Origin: Ruminococcus flavefaciens AE3010
GTDB taxonomy: Bacteria; Bacillota; Clostridia; Oscillospirales; Ruminococcaceae
NCBI RefSeq assembly: GCF_000526795.1
Contig: NZ_JAGT01000001.1
Location: 2,082,001 to 2,146,000 of the forward strand
Direction: 5' to 3'
DNA length: 64,000 bases
Positions 1 through 8,563 of the stretch are shown piece by piece (position 1 is the first letter of the stretch; each line of letters starts with the position of its first letter). The notes under the pieces are model-generated. The model did no database searches. It saw nothing but the letters and a program-made list of their open reading frames with translations, and was not told the DNA's origin. The position numbers and the translations under genes were made by a program.

Positions 1-240
1 ATCGACAGCATCGACAAGGACAGCGATATAGCCAATACCGAGCTCAAGGCAGGCGACTTCATCATCGAGATAAACGGCAAGACCGTCAGCACCTACGACG
101 AGCTCTATGACACCATAAGCAGCCAGTACGAGGCAGGCGACACTGTTCCCGCTGCCTGCGCTCATGTGGATAAGGACGGCAATATAGACTATTACACCAT
201 TGAGTTCAAGCTCATGGAGGACACCTCGGGCAACTACTGA
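1..240 (+). CDS. C-terminal end of a PDZ-domain protein, probably an HtrA/DegP-type serine protease (5' partial)
   Basis: Frame 1 is open from the window edge to a TGA at 238-240 and gives 79 residues. The string ELKAGDFIIEINGKTVSTYD is the carboxylate-loop/strand pattern of a PDZ domain (LKxGDxIxxINGxxV), as found at the C-terminus of secreted or membrane-anchored HtrA-type proteases. The protease part lies outside the window, so the class is inferred from this tail only. It converges on the minus-strand gene behind it and the two stop regions overlap by 7 bases. Confidence 0.7.
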   Translation: MDSIDKDSDIANTELKAGDFIIEINGKTVSTYDELYDTISSQYEAGDTVPAACAHVDKDGNIDYYTIEFKLMEDTSGNY

Positions 241-635
241 TCCCGAAGCTTCTTTGGGCGCTTTGAATTGACACCTGCAACTCCCCCTGCTGCACCGAAT
301 ACGGTAAGCAGGAGGAGTTTTTTTATGCCCGTGATCTCTCCCGAAATACTGAACGCCGCAGCTGCAATGACGATATACATAACAGCTCCGCAGAGCGAGC
401 CCCCGAAAAGTCCCTTTCTGCGGCGGTATTTGCCGTAGATGTACGCTCCCGTGTAAGCGCCGAATGAAAGAGCTGCGCCTGCAAATGCTCCTGCCATAGA
501 CATATCCCTCATAACATAAAACAGCAGCGCCGCAAGTAAAGCAGCGGCAGCCAATGTACAACCAAGTCCCAGCAGAACCGCCGCAGCCACGCTCAGCCCA
601 CTGTTTGTCCAAAGACTTCTTCTGTGTCTGCGCAT
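234..635 (-). CDS. TIGR04086-type small membrane protein
   Basis: About 133 residues with an Arg-rich N-terminus (MRRHRRSLW) and four hydrophobic segments, so an integral membrane protein of unknown function. Proteins of this size and hydrophobic pattern next to yajC are annotated as the TIGR04086 family in clostridia (recollection). An ATG at 653 would add six residues. I prefer the ATG at 635 because GGAGG lies 8 bases before it, whereas the upstream ATG has no ribosome binding site. That GGAGG forms the 3' arm of the yajC terminator hairpin, so expression may depend on read-through and hairpin opening. Confidence 0.7.
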   Translation of the reverse strand: MRRHRRSLWTNSGLSVAAAVLLGLGCTLAAAALLAALLFYVMRDMSMAGAFAGAALSFGAYTGAYIYGKYRRRKGLFGGSLCGAVMYIVIAAAAFSISGEITGIKKLLLLTVFGAAGGVAGVNSKRPKKLRDQ

Positions 636-683
636 AAAAAAGACCTCCGCCATAGAATCCTTATGAATTCTATGCGGAGGTCT
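636..683 (-). terminator. Intrinsic terminator of yajC that contains the next gene's ribosome binding site
   Basis: On the minus strand the arm AGACCTCCGC plus ATAGAAT pairs with ATTCTAT plus GCGGAGGTCT (about 17 bp, one bulged base) and is followed at once by TTTTTT. The start codon at 635 follows the T run directly, and GGAGG of the 3' arm is its ribosome binding site. Confidence 0.85.
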
Positions 684-689
684 GTTATT

Positions 690-1214
690 TTATTCTTCTT
701 CGTCTTCCTTCTTTTTCTTAGACTTCTTATCCTCGGCAGTATCATCAACAACTGCCGCAGTCTCAAGACCTGAAGTCTTCTTGCCGCCTGCCTTGGCTTC
801 CTTCATGCGCTCCATAGCGGTAACGTTCTCGGTGATAGCCCAGTTCTTGATTCTGAGCTTGTGCTTAGCGCCGCCTGTCTCGATAACGACTGTATCCTCG
901 CCAACGCTTACAACGATGCCGACGATTCCGCCGCCTGTAACTATCTCGTCGCCTACCTGAAGGCTCTGCTGCATTTCCTTGAGCTCCTTGTCGCGCTTCT
1001 TCTGAGGTCTGATAGCAACGAAGTAGAGCAGTGCGAACATGATAACGAGAGGAATGAGCATACCGCCCATGCTTGCACCTGCGCTCATCTGACCTGTTCC
1101 CTGACTGTTAGCTGCGCCCGCAGCGTCGTCAGCGAAAGCGTTCATAGCTGAAACTCCTGCCATAGCAGCTGTAGCCACAGCGGCAGCAAGAGATGATAAT
1201 ATCTTCTTATTCAT
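690..1214 (-). CDS. yajC: Preprotein translocase subunit YajC
   Basis: 174 residues. The core matches YajC, the small accessory membrane subunit of the SecDF-YajC part of the Sec translocon: one transmembrane segment (about 52-67, IPLVIMFALLYFVAIRPQKK) followed by a small beta domain with LQVGDEIVTGGGIVGIV. Two things are unusual. There is an extra N-terminal stretch that looks like a cleavable signal peptide (AFADDAA near residue 28). There is also a long Lys/Glu-rich C-terminal tail. Family members are usually about 85-110 residues. GGAGA stands before the ATG, and a promoter and terminator flank the gene, so it is probably monocistronic with leak into the TIGR04086 gene. Confidence 0.95.
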   Translation of the reverse strand: MNKKILSSLAAAVATAAMAGVSAMNAFADDAAGAANSQGTGQMSAGASMGGMLIPLVIMFALLYFVAIRPQKKRDKELKEMQQSLQVGDEIVTGGGIVGIVVSVGEDTVVIETGGAKHKLRIKNWAITENVTAMERMKEAKAGGKKTSGLETAAVVDDTAEDKKSKKKKEDEEE

Positions 1215-1256
1215 AATGATTCTCCATTCGTTTTATTTGTATTTCATACGTTTTTT

Positions 1257-1285
1257 ATTATAACACGTTATTTAAAAAAAAGCAA
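1257..1285 (-). promoter_or_regulatory. Promoter of yajC
   Basis: Minus strand: TTGCTT (1285-1280), 17-base spacer, TATAAT (1262-1257), about 40 bases before the yajC start. Confidence 0.7.
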
Positions 1286-1338
1286 GCCCAACGGCTAAAA
1301 ATCTGCCATAAAACTTATTTATGCCGTAAAAAAATAAC

Positions 1339-1580
1339 CTATGAATAGGATTCCAAAGGGAGTATACTCCCTTTGGTCAGGTCAAGGGTTACTCCCCACA
1401 GGGTGGGGAGATGTCGCAACGCGACAGAGGGGACGGACCCGATTAGGGGGACAGCCCTTGCGGGGATCGGGGCAGCGCCCCGAATACGTAAGGCGCTTCG
1501 CAAGGGGTGAATTTCAAAACAGTCCAGTGGACTGTTTTGAAAAAGGGGACGCCTTGCAAGTGAAGGCGTCCCCTCAGAGA
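1339..1580. repeat. GC-rich patch of consecutive palindromes between yajC and rplQ
   Basis: Five hairpin-forming units follow each other. They are a perfect 24-bp palindrome centred on AGTATACT (1353-1376), CTCCCCA/TGGGGAG (1392-1410), TGTCGC/GCGACA (1412-1426), 15-bp arms around AACAGTCC and GGACTGTT (1512-1542), and GGGGACGCCTT/AAGGCGTCCCC (1545-1573). Open frames on both strands here are by-products of the symmetry. It looks like a dispersed intergenic repeat or nested repeats. No gene is visible. Confidence 0.65.
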
Positions 1581-1586
1581 ACAAGC

Positions 1587-1619
1587 ATAAAAAAGCCGCT
1601 CCCGAAAGGGAACGGCTTT
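1587..1619 (-). terminator. Terminator of the ribosomal supercluster (after rplQ)
   Basis: Minus strand: AAAGCCGTTCCC, loop TTTC, GGGAGCGGCTTT, then a T run. It lies 17 bases past the rplQ stop codon. Confidence 0.9.
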
Positions 1620-1635
1620 CTGGTAATATCTGCGA

Positions 1636-1977
1636 TCAAACGAGCTTGATGATAGCCATTTCAGCAGCGTCGCCGTGGCGAGGACCGATCTTTATGATCT
1701 GTGTGTAACCACCGTTTCTCTCTGCATACTTTGGAGCGATCTCGTCGATAAGCTTCTTAGCAACGGACTCCTTAGTGATGTAAGAGAATACCTGACGCTT
1801 GGAGTGCAGATCATCATTTTTACCGATAGTGATCATTTTTTCTGCAACTGCACGAACTTCCTTTGCTCTTGTTACGGTAGTTTCGATCTGACCGTTCTCA
1901 AGCAGGAAAGTTACCATGCCTCTGAGCATAGCCTTTCTATGATCAGATGTTCTGCCCAGTTTTCTTGTACCCGGCAT
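1636..1977 (-). CDS. rplQ: 50S ribosomal protein L17
   Basis: 113 residues, normal for bacterial L17, a subunit protein near the exit-tunnel side of 23S rRNA. The N-terminal signature [20 protein letters not shown] is diagnostic. A GTG three codons upstream is possible, but AGGAG sits 8 bases before the ATG at 1977 and touches the GTG, so the ATG is chosen. It is the last gene of the supercluster, directly behind rpoA and followed by a strong terminator. Confidence 0.98.
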   Translation of the reverse strand: MPGTRKLGRTSDHRKAMLRGMVTFLLENGQIETTVTRAKEVRAVAEKMITIGKNDDLHSKRQVFSYITKESVAKKLIDEIAPKYAERNGGYTQIIKIGPRHGDAAEMAIIKLV

Positions 1978-2025
1978 TGTATTCACTCCTTTTTATAGTT
2001 GTGCGCTATACGCACGTTATATGGT

Positions 2026-2991
2026 TTATTCCTCTTCTGAAGAAAGGTCAAAGCCCAGTGACTGGAGCTTCTCCTTGACTTCGTCGAAGGACTTCTTTCC
2101 AAGGTTTCTAACCTTCATCATTTCTTCCTCAGACTTATTGATCAAGTCATCTACGGTATTAATACCTGCACGCTTCAAGCAATTGAATGAACGTACAGAT
2201 AAGTCAAGATCCTCAATGGTCATCTCAAGGATTTTCTCCTTACCCTTCTCGTCCTTTTCAACAAGGACCTCAGCAAGTCCAGCCTCTTCTGAGAGGTCGA
2301 TGAACAGCTTCAGATGCTCGTTGAGGAGATTGGCTGCCTGTGACAGAGCTTCCTTAGCGGAGATAGTACCGTCTGTCCATACCTCCATGGTAAGCTTGTC
2401 ATAGTCGGTGACCTGACCGAGTCGCGTATCCTCTACGGTATAATTTACCTTGAGGACAGGAGTATATATGCTGTCTACAGCGATAACATCAACTGGGAGG
2501 TTGATCTGCTTCTTGTTTCTTTCTGCGGAAACATAGCCTCTTCCTCTGTCGATAGTTATTTCCATATAGAGCTTTGCGTCCTTACCCAGTGTAGCGATGT
2601 GCATACCGGGATCGAGGATATTAACCTCAGAGTCGGTTTTTATATCGCCTGCTGTAATTTCACATTCGCCCTCTGCCTCAACATACACTGTCTTAGGTCC
2701 TTCACCGTAAAGCTTTGCGGTCAGTCCCTTGATACTGAGGATTATCTCCGTAACGTCTTCTTTAACGCCGGGGATAGTTGACAACTCATGGTGAACTGTA
2801 CCATCCTTGCCCGAAAGCTTTACAGATGTTACAGCTACGCCAGGAAGTGAGGAGAGCAGCACACGTCTGAGGCTGTTTCCAAGTGTAATACCGTATCCAC
2901 GCTCCAGCGGTGCTAAAACGAATTTGCCGTACTTGCCGTCGCTTTTGAGTTCGACGATCTCAATATCAGGCTTATTAATTTTTTCCAGCAT
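2026..2991 (-). CDS. rpoA: DNA-directed RNA polymerase subunit alpha
   Basis: 321 residues. The N-terminal dimerisation/assembly domain (about 1-230) carries [20 protein letters not shown]. After a short linker, the C-terminal domain (about 250-310) carries the helix-hairpin-helix segment [16 protein letters not shown], which contacts UP elements and activators. The ATG at 2991 is chosen over a start seven codons upstream because AGGAGG lies 6 bases before it. It sits between rpsD and rplQ as in the classical alpha operon, so polymerase alpha is made together with ribosomal proteins. Confidence 0.99.
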   Translation of the reverse strand: MLEKINKPDIEIVELKSDGKYGKFVLAPLERGYGITLGNSLRRVLLSSLPGVAVTSVKLSGKDGTVHHELSTIPGVKEDVTEIILSIKGLTAKLYGEGPKTVYVEAEGECEITAGDIKTDSEVNILDPGMHIATLGKDAKLYMEITIDRGRGYVSAERNKKQINLPVDVIAVDSIYTPVLKVNYTVEDTRLGQVTDYDKLTMEVWTDGTISAKEALSQAANLLNEHLKLFIDLSEEAGLAEVLVEKDEKGKEKILEMTIEDLDLSVRSFNCLKRAGINTVDDLINKSEEEMMKVRNLGKKSFDEVKEKLQSLGFDLSSEEE

Positions 2992-3057
2992 AAAAACCCT
3001 CCTATTTCGCAATTAATGTTGTTTTGATAAACTGAATCTTCAAGTAGATCAAATTGA

Positions 3058-3657
3058 TTACTTGGAGTACAGCTCGACGATGAGGTGAGTAGCTACCTCG
3101 TAGTCAATATCCTCAGCTGAGGGAAGACGATTTACTGTAGCAGAGAAGTCGTCCTTGTTAGCAGTGAGCCATACAGGAACGAGTCTGTCCTTAGTCTCTT
3201 CTACTGTTGCCTTGAACTTATCGGAAGTTCTGTCCTTTTCTCTGAGGGCGATAACGTCGCCAACCTTAACTCTATAGGAAGGAATGTTTACCTTCTTGCC
3301 GTTTACTGTATAGTGGCTGTGTACAACGAGCTGTCTTGCTTCTCTTCTTGTGAGAGCGAGGCCCATTCTGTAAACAACACTGTCGAGTCTGGATTCGAGA
3401 ACGGTGAGAAGATTGTCACCGGCCTTGCCTTCCATCTTTTCAGCGATTGAGAAGTAGTGTCTGAACTGCTTCTCGAGCACGCCGTAGATAAACTTCAGCT
3501 TCTGCTTTTCCTTGAGCTGGAGTCCGTATTCAGATATCTTCTTTCTGTTGTTAGCGTTCTTGAAACGGATAGATTCCTTCTTTGAAACGCCCATTACAGC
3601 GGGGCTGATGCCCAGGTATCTGCACTTCTTAAGAATTGGTTCTTTCTGTACTGCCAT
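3058..3657 (-). CDS. rpsD: 30S ribosomal protein S4
   Basis: 199 residues, usual length. S4 is a primary 16S rRNA binder that starts 30S assembly and, in many bacteria, represses its own operon. The S4 RNA-binding domain is visible around residues 90-150 (RLDSVVYRMG and VNGKKVNIPS). GGAGG precedes the ATG. The gene lies between rpsK and rpoA. Confidence 0.99.
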   Translation of the reverse strand: MAVQKEPILKKCRYLGISPAVMGVSKKESIRFKNANNRKKISEYGLQLKEKQKLKFIYGVLEKQFRHYFSIAEKMEGKAGDNLLTVLESRLDSVVYRMGLALTRREARQLVVHSHYTVNGKKVNIPSYRVKVGDVIALREKDRTSDKFKATVEETKDRLVPVWLTANKDDFSATVNRLPSAEDIDYEVATHLIVELYSK

Positions 3658-3678
3658 ATTATTACACCTCCAATTTGA

Positions 3679-4083
3679 TCAGACACGACGTCTCTTAGGC
3701 GGACGGCAGCCATTGTGCGGGATAGGTGTTACGTCCTTGATCATTCTAACCTCAAGGCCTACGGTCTGAAGTGCTCTGATAGCTGCTTCACGGCCTGCAC
3801 CGGGTCCCTTTACGTATACTTCAACATTCTTGAGGCCGTGCTCCATAGCTGCCTTTGCAGCTGTCTCAGCAGCTGTCTGAGCTGCGAAAGGAGTGGACTT
3901 CTTTGAGCCTCTGAAGCCGAGTTCGCCAGCGCTTGCCCAAGAGATAGCGTTTCCGGCTGTATCTGTGATCGTAACGATCGTGTTATTGAAAGTGGACTGG
4001 ATATGAACAGCGCCGCTCTCGATATTCTTACGTTCTCTACGTCTTCTGACAGTAGTAACTTTTTTACCCTTCTGCTGTGCCAA
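3679..4083 (-). CDS. rpsK: 30S ribosomal protein S11
   Basis: 134 residues with the S11 core ([15 protein letters not shown], and [11 protein letters not shown] at the C-terminus). S11 forms part of the 30S platform near the E-site mRNA path. The start is a TTG at 4083 with AGGAGG 9 bases before it; the only nearby ATG is in another frame. The TTG start is unusual for a ribosomal protein and may lower initiation. The gene is 15 bases behind rpsM. Confidence 0.98.
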   Translation of the reverse strand: MAQQKGKKVTTVRRRRERKNIESGAVHIQSTFNNTIVTITDTAGNAISWASAGELGFRGSKKSTPFAAQTAAETAAKAAMEHGLKNVEVYVKGPGAGREAAIRALQTVGLEVRMIKDVTPIPHNGCRPPKRRRV

Positions 4084-4097
4084 AGCTCATGACCTCC

Positions 4098-4466
4098 TTA
4101 CTTCTTCTTGTTAGCGATAGTCTTTACAGGGCCCTTGCGGGTTCTTGCGTTTGTCTTTGTTCTCTGACCTCTTACGGGGAGACCCTTACGGTGACGAACG
4201 CCTCTGTAGCAGCCTATTTCAACAAGTCTCTTGATGTTAAGAGCAACTTCACGGCGGAGGTCACCCTCAACTGTGTAATGCTCATCGATATAGTCACGAA
4301 GCTTAGCTACATCCTCTTCTGCGAGATCCTTAACTCTTACGTCAGGATTTACGCCTGTTGCTGCGAGGATATTTGTTGCAGTCTGACGACCGATTCCGTA
4401 GATATAAGTGAGACCGATTTCGATTCTCTTATTCTTTGGAAGGTCAACACCGGCTATTCTTGCCAT
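4098..4466 (-). CDS. rpsM: 30S ribosomal protein S13
   Basis: 122 residues, starting [19 protein letters not shown] and ending in a basic tail ([15 protein letters not shown]) that reaches the P-site tRNA. S13 sits in the 30S head and forms intersubunit bridges. AGGTGC-type spacing to the ATG and the position after rpmJ fit the conserved order infA-rpmJ-rpsM-rpsK. Confidence 0.99.
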   Translation of the reverse strand: MARIAGVDLPKNKRIEIGLTYIYGIGRQTATNILAATGVNPDVRVKDLAEEDVAKLRDYIDEHYTVEGDLRREVALNIKRLVEIGCYRGVRHRKGLPVRGQRTKTNARTRKGPVKTIANKKK

Positions 4467-4499
4467 ATTAAAATTGCACCTCCATTAATGCGACGGGGA

Positions 4500-4613
4500 T
4501 TAGCCCTGACGCTGCTTATGCTTTGGGTTTTCGCAGATAACCATGATTCTGCCTTTACGTTTAATAACCTTGCACTTTTCGCAAATAGGTTTTACTGAAG
4601 GTCTGACTTTCAT
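4500..4613 (-). CDS. rpmJ: 50S ribosomal protein L36
   Basis: 37 residues, starting [20 protein letters not shown]. This is the zinc-binding form of L36: Cys11, Cys14, Cys27 and His32 are all present. L36 binds the 23S rRNA junction near the peptidyl-transferase side and is the smallest ribosomal protein. AGGAGG precedes the ATG. It lies between infA and rpsM, its normal place. Confidence 0.98.
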   Translation of the reverse strand: MKVRPSVKPICEKCKVIKRKGRIMVICENPKHKQRQG

Positions 4614-4665
4614 TGAAAATACCTCCTTATAGCGGATAACGGATATACTTGATATCCTATATTCA

Positions 4666-4884
4666 TTACTTAACGCGCCATGTTATACGGCCTTTTGAAA
4701 GGTCGTACGGTGACATTTCAAGCTTTACCTTGTCACCAGGTACGATTCTGATATAATTCATTCTGAGCTTACCCGAAACGTGAGATAATACCTCATGTCC
4801 GTTCTCAAGCTGAACCTTAAACATTGCATTTGGCAGAGCGTCAGTAACAACGCCCTCGACCTCGATTACATCTTCTTTTGACAC
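4666..4884 (-). CDS. infA: Translation initiation factor IF-1
   Basis: 72 residues, the exact usual length. It has a single S1/OB fold ([20 protein letters not shown], then [13 protein letters not shown]). IF-1 blocks the A site of the 30S subunit during initiation and assists IF-2 and IF-3. AGGAGG stands before the ATG, and the gene is 15 bases behind the KOW protein, in the standard Firmicutes arrangement. Confidence 0.99.
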   Translation of the reverse strand: MSKEDVIEVEGVVTDALPNAMFKVQLENGHEVLSHVSGKLRMNYIRIVPGDKVKLEMSPYDLSKGRITWRVK

Positions 4885-4899
4885 CTTGCATAACCTCCT

Positions 4900-5142
4900 T
4901 TACTCAGCCTCGCTGAACTGTTTCAGCATATTCCTGAGTTTTTTATCAGTTATATCGTTTACATCGATCATACTGTTTGTAACGCGGATATGTTTTATAT
5001 TCTTTCGCTTGGGGCTTGCCAGCTTTCTGGTCTTGCCGTCTGCGATGAGACAATACTTTTCATCGGCTTCCACGATAACGAAGTATCCTCCGCCGTCGCG
5101 TCCTGCCTCCGCTCTTACAACAGAGCCTTTAAGCAGCTTCAC
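4900..5142 (-). CDS. KOW-domain RNA-binding protein (L14e/L27e-like), between map and infA
   Basis: 80 residues. The first half has the KOW pattern GSVVRAEAGRDGGGYFVIVE followed by YCLIADGKTRKLASPKRKN, as in the small KOW proteins that clostridia and bacilli encode between map and infA. Such proteins resemble archaeal/eukaryotic L14e-type ribosomal proteins and are presumed to bind rRNA, but their exact role is not settled. The placement inside the ribosomal operon supports a translation role. Confidence 0.85.
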   Translation of the reverse strand: MKLLKGSVVRAEAGRDGGGYFVIVEADEKYCLIADGKTRKLASPKRKNIKHIRVTNSMIDVNDITDKKLRNMLKQFSEAE

Positions 5143-5156
5143 AATTTTGTCCTCCG

Positions 5157-5909
5157 TCAGGGCTGTGTCAGTATAACGGGACCGTCAGGAGTTATTGCGA
5201 TCATATGCTCAAAGTGAGCTGAAAGTGAACCACTTTTCGTAACGACTGTCCAATTGTCCTTCATGACTTTTACGTCGTCGCCCTTGACATTTATCATGGG
5301 CTCAATGCAGATAGTCATACCCGCTACCAGTCTGGGTCCGTGACCTGCCTTACCCCAGTTCGGTACTTCGGGTGATTCGTGAACCTCTCTGCCGATTCCG
5401 TGGCCGCAGTAATTTCTTACGATTCCGTAGCCTCGTGAAGCACAATACTCTTCTACAGCATGAGAAATATCTCCGACTCTTGCGCCAACCTGAGCCTGAG
5501 CTATGCCCTCGTAAAGGCTTTGCTCTGTAACCTCAAGCAATGCTTTAGCTTCATCAGAAATTTTACCCACAGGGAAGGTCCAGCAGCTGTCGCCATTGAA
5601 GCCCTTATAAGCAGCTCCCGTGTCGATGCTTACTATATCGCCCTCTTTTAACCTGCGGCTCGCCTTAGGGATACCGTGGATTATCTCCTCATTTACTGAG
5701 ATACAAGCGTTTCCCGGGAATCCATAAAGCCCTTTAAAGCAGGACTTGCTGTCGTGACGAGCGAAGTACTCGCCGATCAGCTTGTCAACATCGAGTGTTG
5801 TCATTCCCGCCTTTAATCTTTCGCCCGCATACCATATTGCGCCGCAGGTTATCCTACCTGCTTCACGCATTATGGCTAATTCGGACTTCGATTTGATAGT
5901 TATGCTCAT
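5157..5909 (-). CDS. map: Methionine aminopeptidase, type I
   Basis: 250 residues, normal for the cytosolic type I enzyme, which removes the initiator methionine from nascent proteins. The metal ligands and catalytic histidines are all in place: His78 (IIHGIP), Asp96 (SIDTGA), Asp107 (NGDSCW), His170 (CGHGIGREVHE), Glu203 (CIEPM) and Glu234 (FEHMIA). It has no N-terminal zinc-finger extension. The start codon overlaps the adk stop by one base (TAATG), so the two are translationally coupled. Confidence 0.98.
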   Translation of the reverse strand: MSITIKSKSELAIMREAGRITCGAIWYAGERLKAGMTTLDVDKLIGEYFARHDSKSCFKGLYGFPGNACISVNEEIIHGIPKASRRLKEGDIVSIDTGAAYKGFNGDSCWTFPVGKISDEAKALLEVTEQSLYEGIAQAQVGARVGDISHAVEEYCASRGYGIVRNYCGHGIGREVHESPEVPNWGKAGHGPRLVAGMTICIEPMINVKGDDVKVMKDNWTVVTKSGSLSAHFEHMIAITPDGPVILTQP

Positions 5910-6547
5910 TACTTCTCTACCCCTACTGCTGCCAGTGTGAGCTTTGAAGTTTCAGCAACCTCTTCCTGACCGATAACAGTGACGAGCTTGCCCTGCTTCT
6001 CGTAGTAGTCCTTGAGAGGAGCTGTTTTTTCGTGGTATGTTGCGAGTCTGTCCAGAACGACCTCCGGCTGATCGTCCTTACGAACGATAGTCTTGTCGCC
6101 GCACTTGTCGCAAACGCCGTCTACCTTAGTAGGCTTGTATTCGATGTGGTAAGAAGCTCCGCAGCCCTGGCAGACTCTTCTGCCTGAAACTCTCTGCTTG
6201 ATAGTCTCATCGGGAACGTGGATCTCGATTACCTTATCGATCTTGATGTTCATCTTGTCGAGAGCCTCTGCCTGAGGAACCGTTCTCGGGAAACCGTCAA
6301 GGATGAAACCGTTTTTGCAGTCGTCCTCAGCGATCCTCTCCTTCAGGATACCGATAACGATATCGTCAGAAACGAGAGCGCCTGCGTCCATAGCAGCCTT
6401 AGCTTTGAGACCGTACTCTGTGCCGTTCTTAGCAGCCTCGCGGAGAATATTGCCTGTTGATATCTGAGGAATATTCAGAGCATCGGAAACTACCTCAGCC
6501 TGAGTACCCTTGCCTGCGCCGGGAGCGCCTAAAAAGATAAGGTTCAT
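5909..6547 (-). CDS. adk: Adenylate kinase, zinc-binding type
   Basis: 212 residues. It interconverts ATP + AMP and 2 ADP. The P-loop is GAPGAGKGTQ at residues 7-16, and the NMP-binding part has ISTGNILREA. The LID domain carries two CxxC-type pairs (CQGC and CDKC, about 127-153), which bind structural zinc in Gram-positive enzymes. The gene is cotranscribed between secY and map, as in Bacillus and clostridia. Confidence 0.98.
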   Translation of the reverse strand: MNLIFLGAPGAGKGTQAEVVSDALNIPQISTGNILREAAKNGTEYGLKAKAAMDAGALVSDDIVIGILKERIAEDDCKNGFILDGFPRTVPQAEALDKMNIKIDKVIEIHVPDETIKQRVSGRRVCQGCGASYHIEYKPTKVDGVCDKCGDKTIVRKDDQPEVVLDRLATYHEKTAPLKDYYEKQGKLVTVIGQEEVAETSKLTLAAVGVEK

Positions 6548-6562
6548 ATGTCGGTCCTCCTT

Positions 6563-7912
6563 TTACTGTAAGAAGCCCTTATGATGACGCATCATAAGAT
6601 GTGATTCAAGTGTTCTTGTTGTTTCAAGCGCAACTGATACTGCGATAAGGATAGTTGTACCGCCCATTGAAAGTGTTCTCAGCTGCTCATCTGCCATTGA
6701 GATGAAGATCGGGATAATAGCGATGATGCCGAGGAAGATAGCACCCACGAGAGAGATCTTGTTGAGTACTCTCTGAATGTAGTCAGATGTGGGCTTACCG
6801 GGTCTGATACCGGGGATACCGCCGTTTGACTGACGAAGGTTGTTTGCTATCTCAACAGGGTTGTACTGTATCGATACGTAGAAGTAGTTGAACGCAATGA
6901 TGAGCAGGAAGTAGATAACTGCATATCCCCAGCTTCTTGTGCTGAAGAAATCGCAGAACTTAGCATAGAAGCTTCCGTCGTGCGGATTCTGCTTGATTAT
7001 CTGTATAGCTGATGGAAGAGACATAAACGACATAGCGAAGATGATAGGCATAACACCGCTCATGATAACCTTTATCGGGATATGTGTCTTCTGACCGCCG
7101 TACTGCTTTCTGCCGACTACGCGCTTAGCGTACTGTATCGGGATACGTCTTTCAGCCTCGTTCATATAAACGATGAAAGCGATCTCTGCGATAATAAAGA
7201 GATAGTATGCAATAGTTACCCAGAGGTACTTACCGTTTTCACCCTTCTGGATACTATTCTTTGTAAGTGTGATAAGAAGTGCAGCGTCGGTGGGGAATCT
7301 TGCCGCGATACCGGCAAAGAGGAGAATGGAGATACCATTTCCGATACCCTTGTCGCTGACTCTGTTACCCATCCAAACAACGATGAGTGCGCCTGCAACG
7401 AAGCAAGCGATGATAACGAAGGCTGCAAATAAGCCCTCGCCGCCGCTCATATATTTAAGAGCGTGCTGACTTGTGCCGTCTGCACTTTCAACATTCATAC
7501 GCTTGAGTGTAAGGTAGTAAGCGAATGACATGAACACAGCAAGGAACATAGCCACAACGGCTGTGATCTTGTCGATCTTCTTTCTTCCCTCTTCGCCCTC
7601 GTCGCGCATACGCTCGAGAGGAGGCAGTGCATAGGTGAGCAGCTGCATGATGATGGAAGCGTTGATGAATGGTGTTATTGAAAGTGAGAAAACGGTTGCC
7701 TGCGACATAGCGCCGCCGGTGATGGTGTTCATGTAATCGAGGAAGCCGCCGTCCGATGCGTTTGTATCCATCCAGGACTTTACGACATCTGTATTAAGGA
7801 AAGGAACGGCTACTGCACATCCGAATCTGAACAGTATGATCATGAGTAATGTGTATAAGATCTTTTTGCGTATCTCGGGTACACCCCACGCCTTTCTCAG
7901 CGTCTGAAACAC
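6563..7912 (-). CDS. secY: Protein translocase subunit SecY
   Basis: 449 residues with ten predicted membrane segments; it is the channel-forming subunit of SecYEG. Family motifs visible are ITPFINASIIMQLL, GNGISILLFAGI and, at the C-terminus, TRTLESHLMMRHHKGFL with the cytosolic tail that contacts SecA and the ribosome. It is directly behind rplO (one base between them) and before adk, the usual spc-operon end. Confidence 0.98.
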   Translation of the reverse strand: MFQTLRKAWGVPEIRKKILYTLLMIILFRFGCAVAVPFLNTDVVKSWMDTNASDGGFLDYMNTITGGAMSQATVFSLSITPFINASIIMQLLTYALPPLERMRDEGEEGRKKIDKITAVVAMFLAVFMSFAYYLTLKRMNVESADGTSQHALKYMSGGEGLFAAFVIIACFVAGALIVVWMGNRVSDKGIGNGISILLFAGIAARFPTDAALLITLTKNSIQKGENGKYLWVTIAYYLFIIAEIAFIVYMNEAERRIPIQYAKRVVGRKQYGGQKTHIPIKVIMSGVMPIIFAMSFMSLPSAIQIIKQNPHDGSFYAKFCDFFSTRSWGYAVIYFLLIIAFNYFYVSIQYNPVEIANNLRQSNGGIPGIRPGKPTSDYIQRVLNKISLVGAIFLGIIAIIPIFISMADEQLRTLSMGGTTILIAVSVALETTRTLESHLMMRHHKGFLQ

Positions 7913-7913
7913 A

Positions 7914-8354
7914 TTACATCACCTCAGTCTTTCCGCCTGCCTTTTCTATCTTCTCAACAGCGCTCTGTGAGAATTTTGCAGCTTTAACTGTCAGCTTAGC
8001 GGTAAGCTCTCCATTTCCAAGGATCTTTACTCCGTCATAAACCTTCTTTACGAGACCTGAAGCAATGAGGAGTTCTGTGTCAACTACTGTGCCGTCCTTG
8101 AACTTGTTAAGATCGGAAACGTTAACGATAGCATACTTTGTAGCGAAGATGTTGTTGAAGCCTCTCTTAGGGATTCTTCTTGCGAGTGGCATCTGACCGC
8201 CTTCAAAGCCGATTCTTACTCCACCGCCGCTACGAGCCTTCTGGCCCTTGTGACCCTTACCGGCTGTCTTGCCGTTACCCGAACCGTGGCCTCTGCCTAT
8301 ACGCTTTACAGCCTTGTTGGAATCGAGTGCAGGTGTTAATTCATGAATTTTCAT
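7914..8354 (-). CDS. rplO: 50S ribosomal protein L15
   Basis: 146 residues. The glycine/basic-rich N-terminal arm ([20 protein letters not shown], then [12 protein letters not shown]) that threads through 23S rRNA is typical. It is a late assembly protein of the 50S subunit. AGGAGG precedes the ATG, and the gene lies between rpmD and secY. Confidence 0.99.
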   Translation of the reverse strand: MKIHELTPALDSNKAVKRIGRGHGSGNGKTAGKGHKGQKARSGGGVRIGFEGGQMPLARRIPKRGFNNIFATKYAIVNVSDLNKFKDGTVVDTELLIASGLVKKVYDGVKILGNGELTAKLTVKAAKFSQSAVEKIEKAGGKTEVM

Positions 8355-8372
8355 ATCGTTGCACCTCCTTGT

Positions 8373-8549
8373 TTACGCTTCTGTAACCTCAACGAGGTGT
8401 GAGATCTTCTTGATTTTTCCGTTTGTCTGCTCATTGTCGGGCTGTGTTGTTACGTCTCCGACTTTTCTCAGGCCAAGTGACTGAGCAGTAGCGATCTGGT
8501 CCTGCTTTCTACCAATGAGGCTCTTTACGAGCTTGATATTCTTTGCCAT
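8373..8549 (-). CDS. rpmD: 50S ribosomal protein L30
   Basis: 58 residues, starting [20 protein letters not shown]. The L30 signature (KSxIGRxxxQ, then [19 protein letters not shown]) is clear. It is a small two-domain alpha/beta protein that contacts 23S and 5S rRNA-proximal regions. The gene is short but has a good ribosome binding site, and it lies in its conserved place between rpsE and rplO. Confidence 0.98.
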   Translation of the reverse strand: MAKNIKLVKSLIGRKQDQIATAQSLGLRKVGDVTTQPDNEQTNGKIKKISHLVEVTEA

Positions 8550-8563
8550 TTCTTACTGCCTCC

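Noticed and set aside
1339..1649. Overlapping reading frames on both strands (81 and 102 codons) between yajC and rplQ
   Set aside because: They are open because the DNA is palindromic and GC-rich. There is no ribosome binding site, and they cross the rplQ terminator and 3' end.
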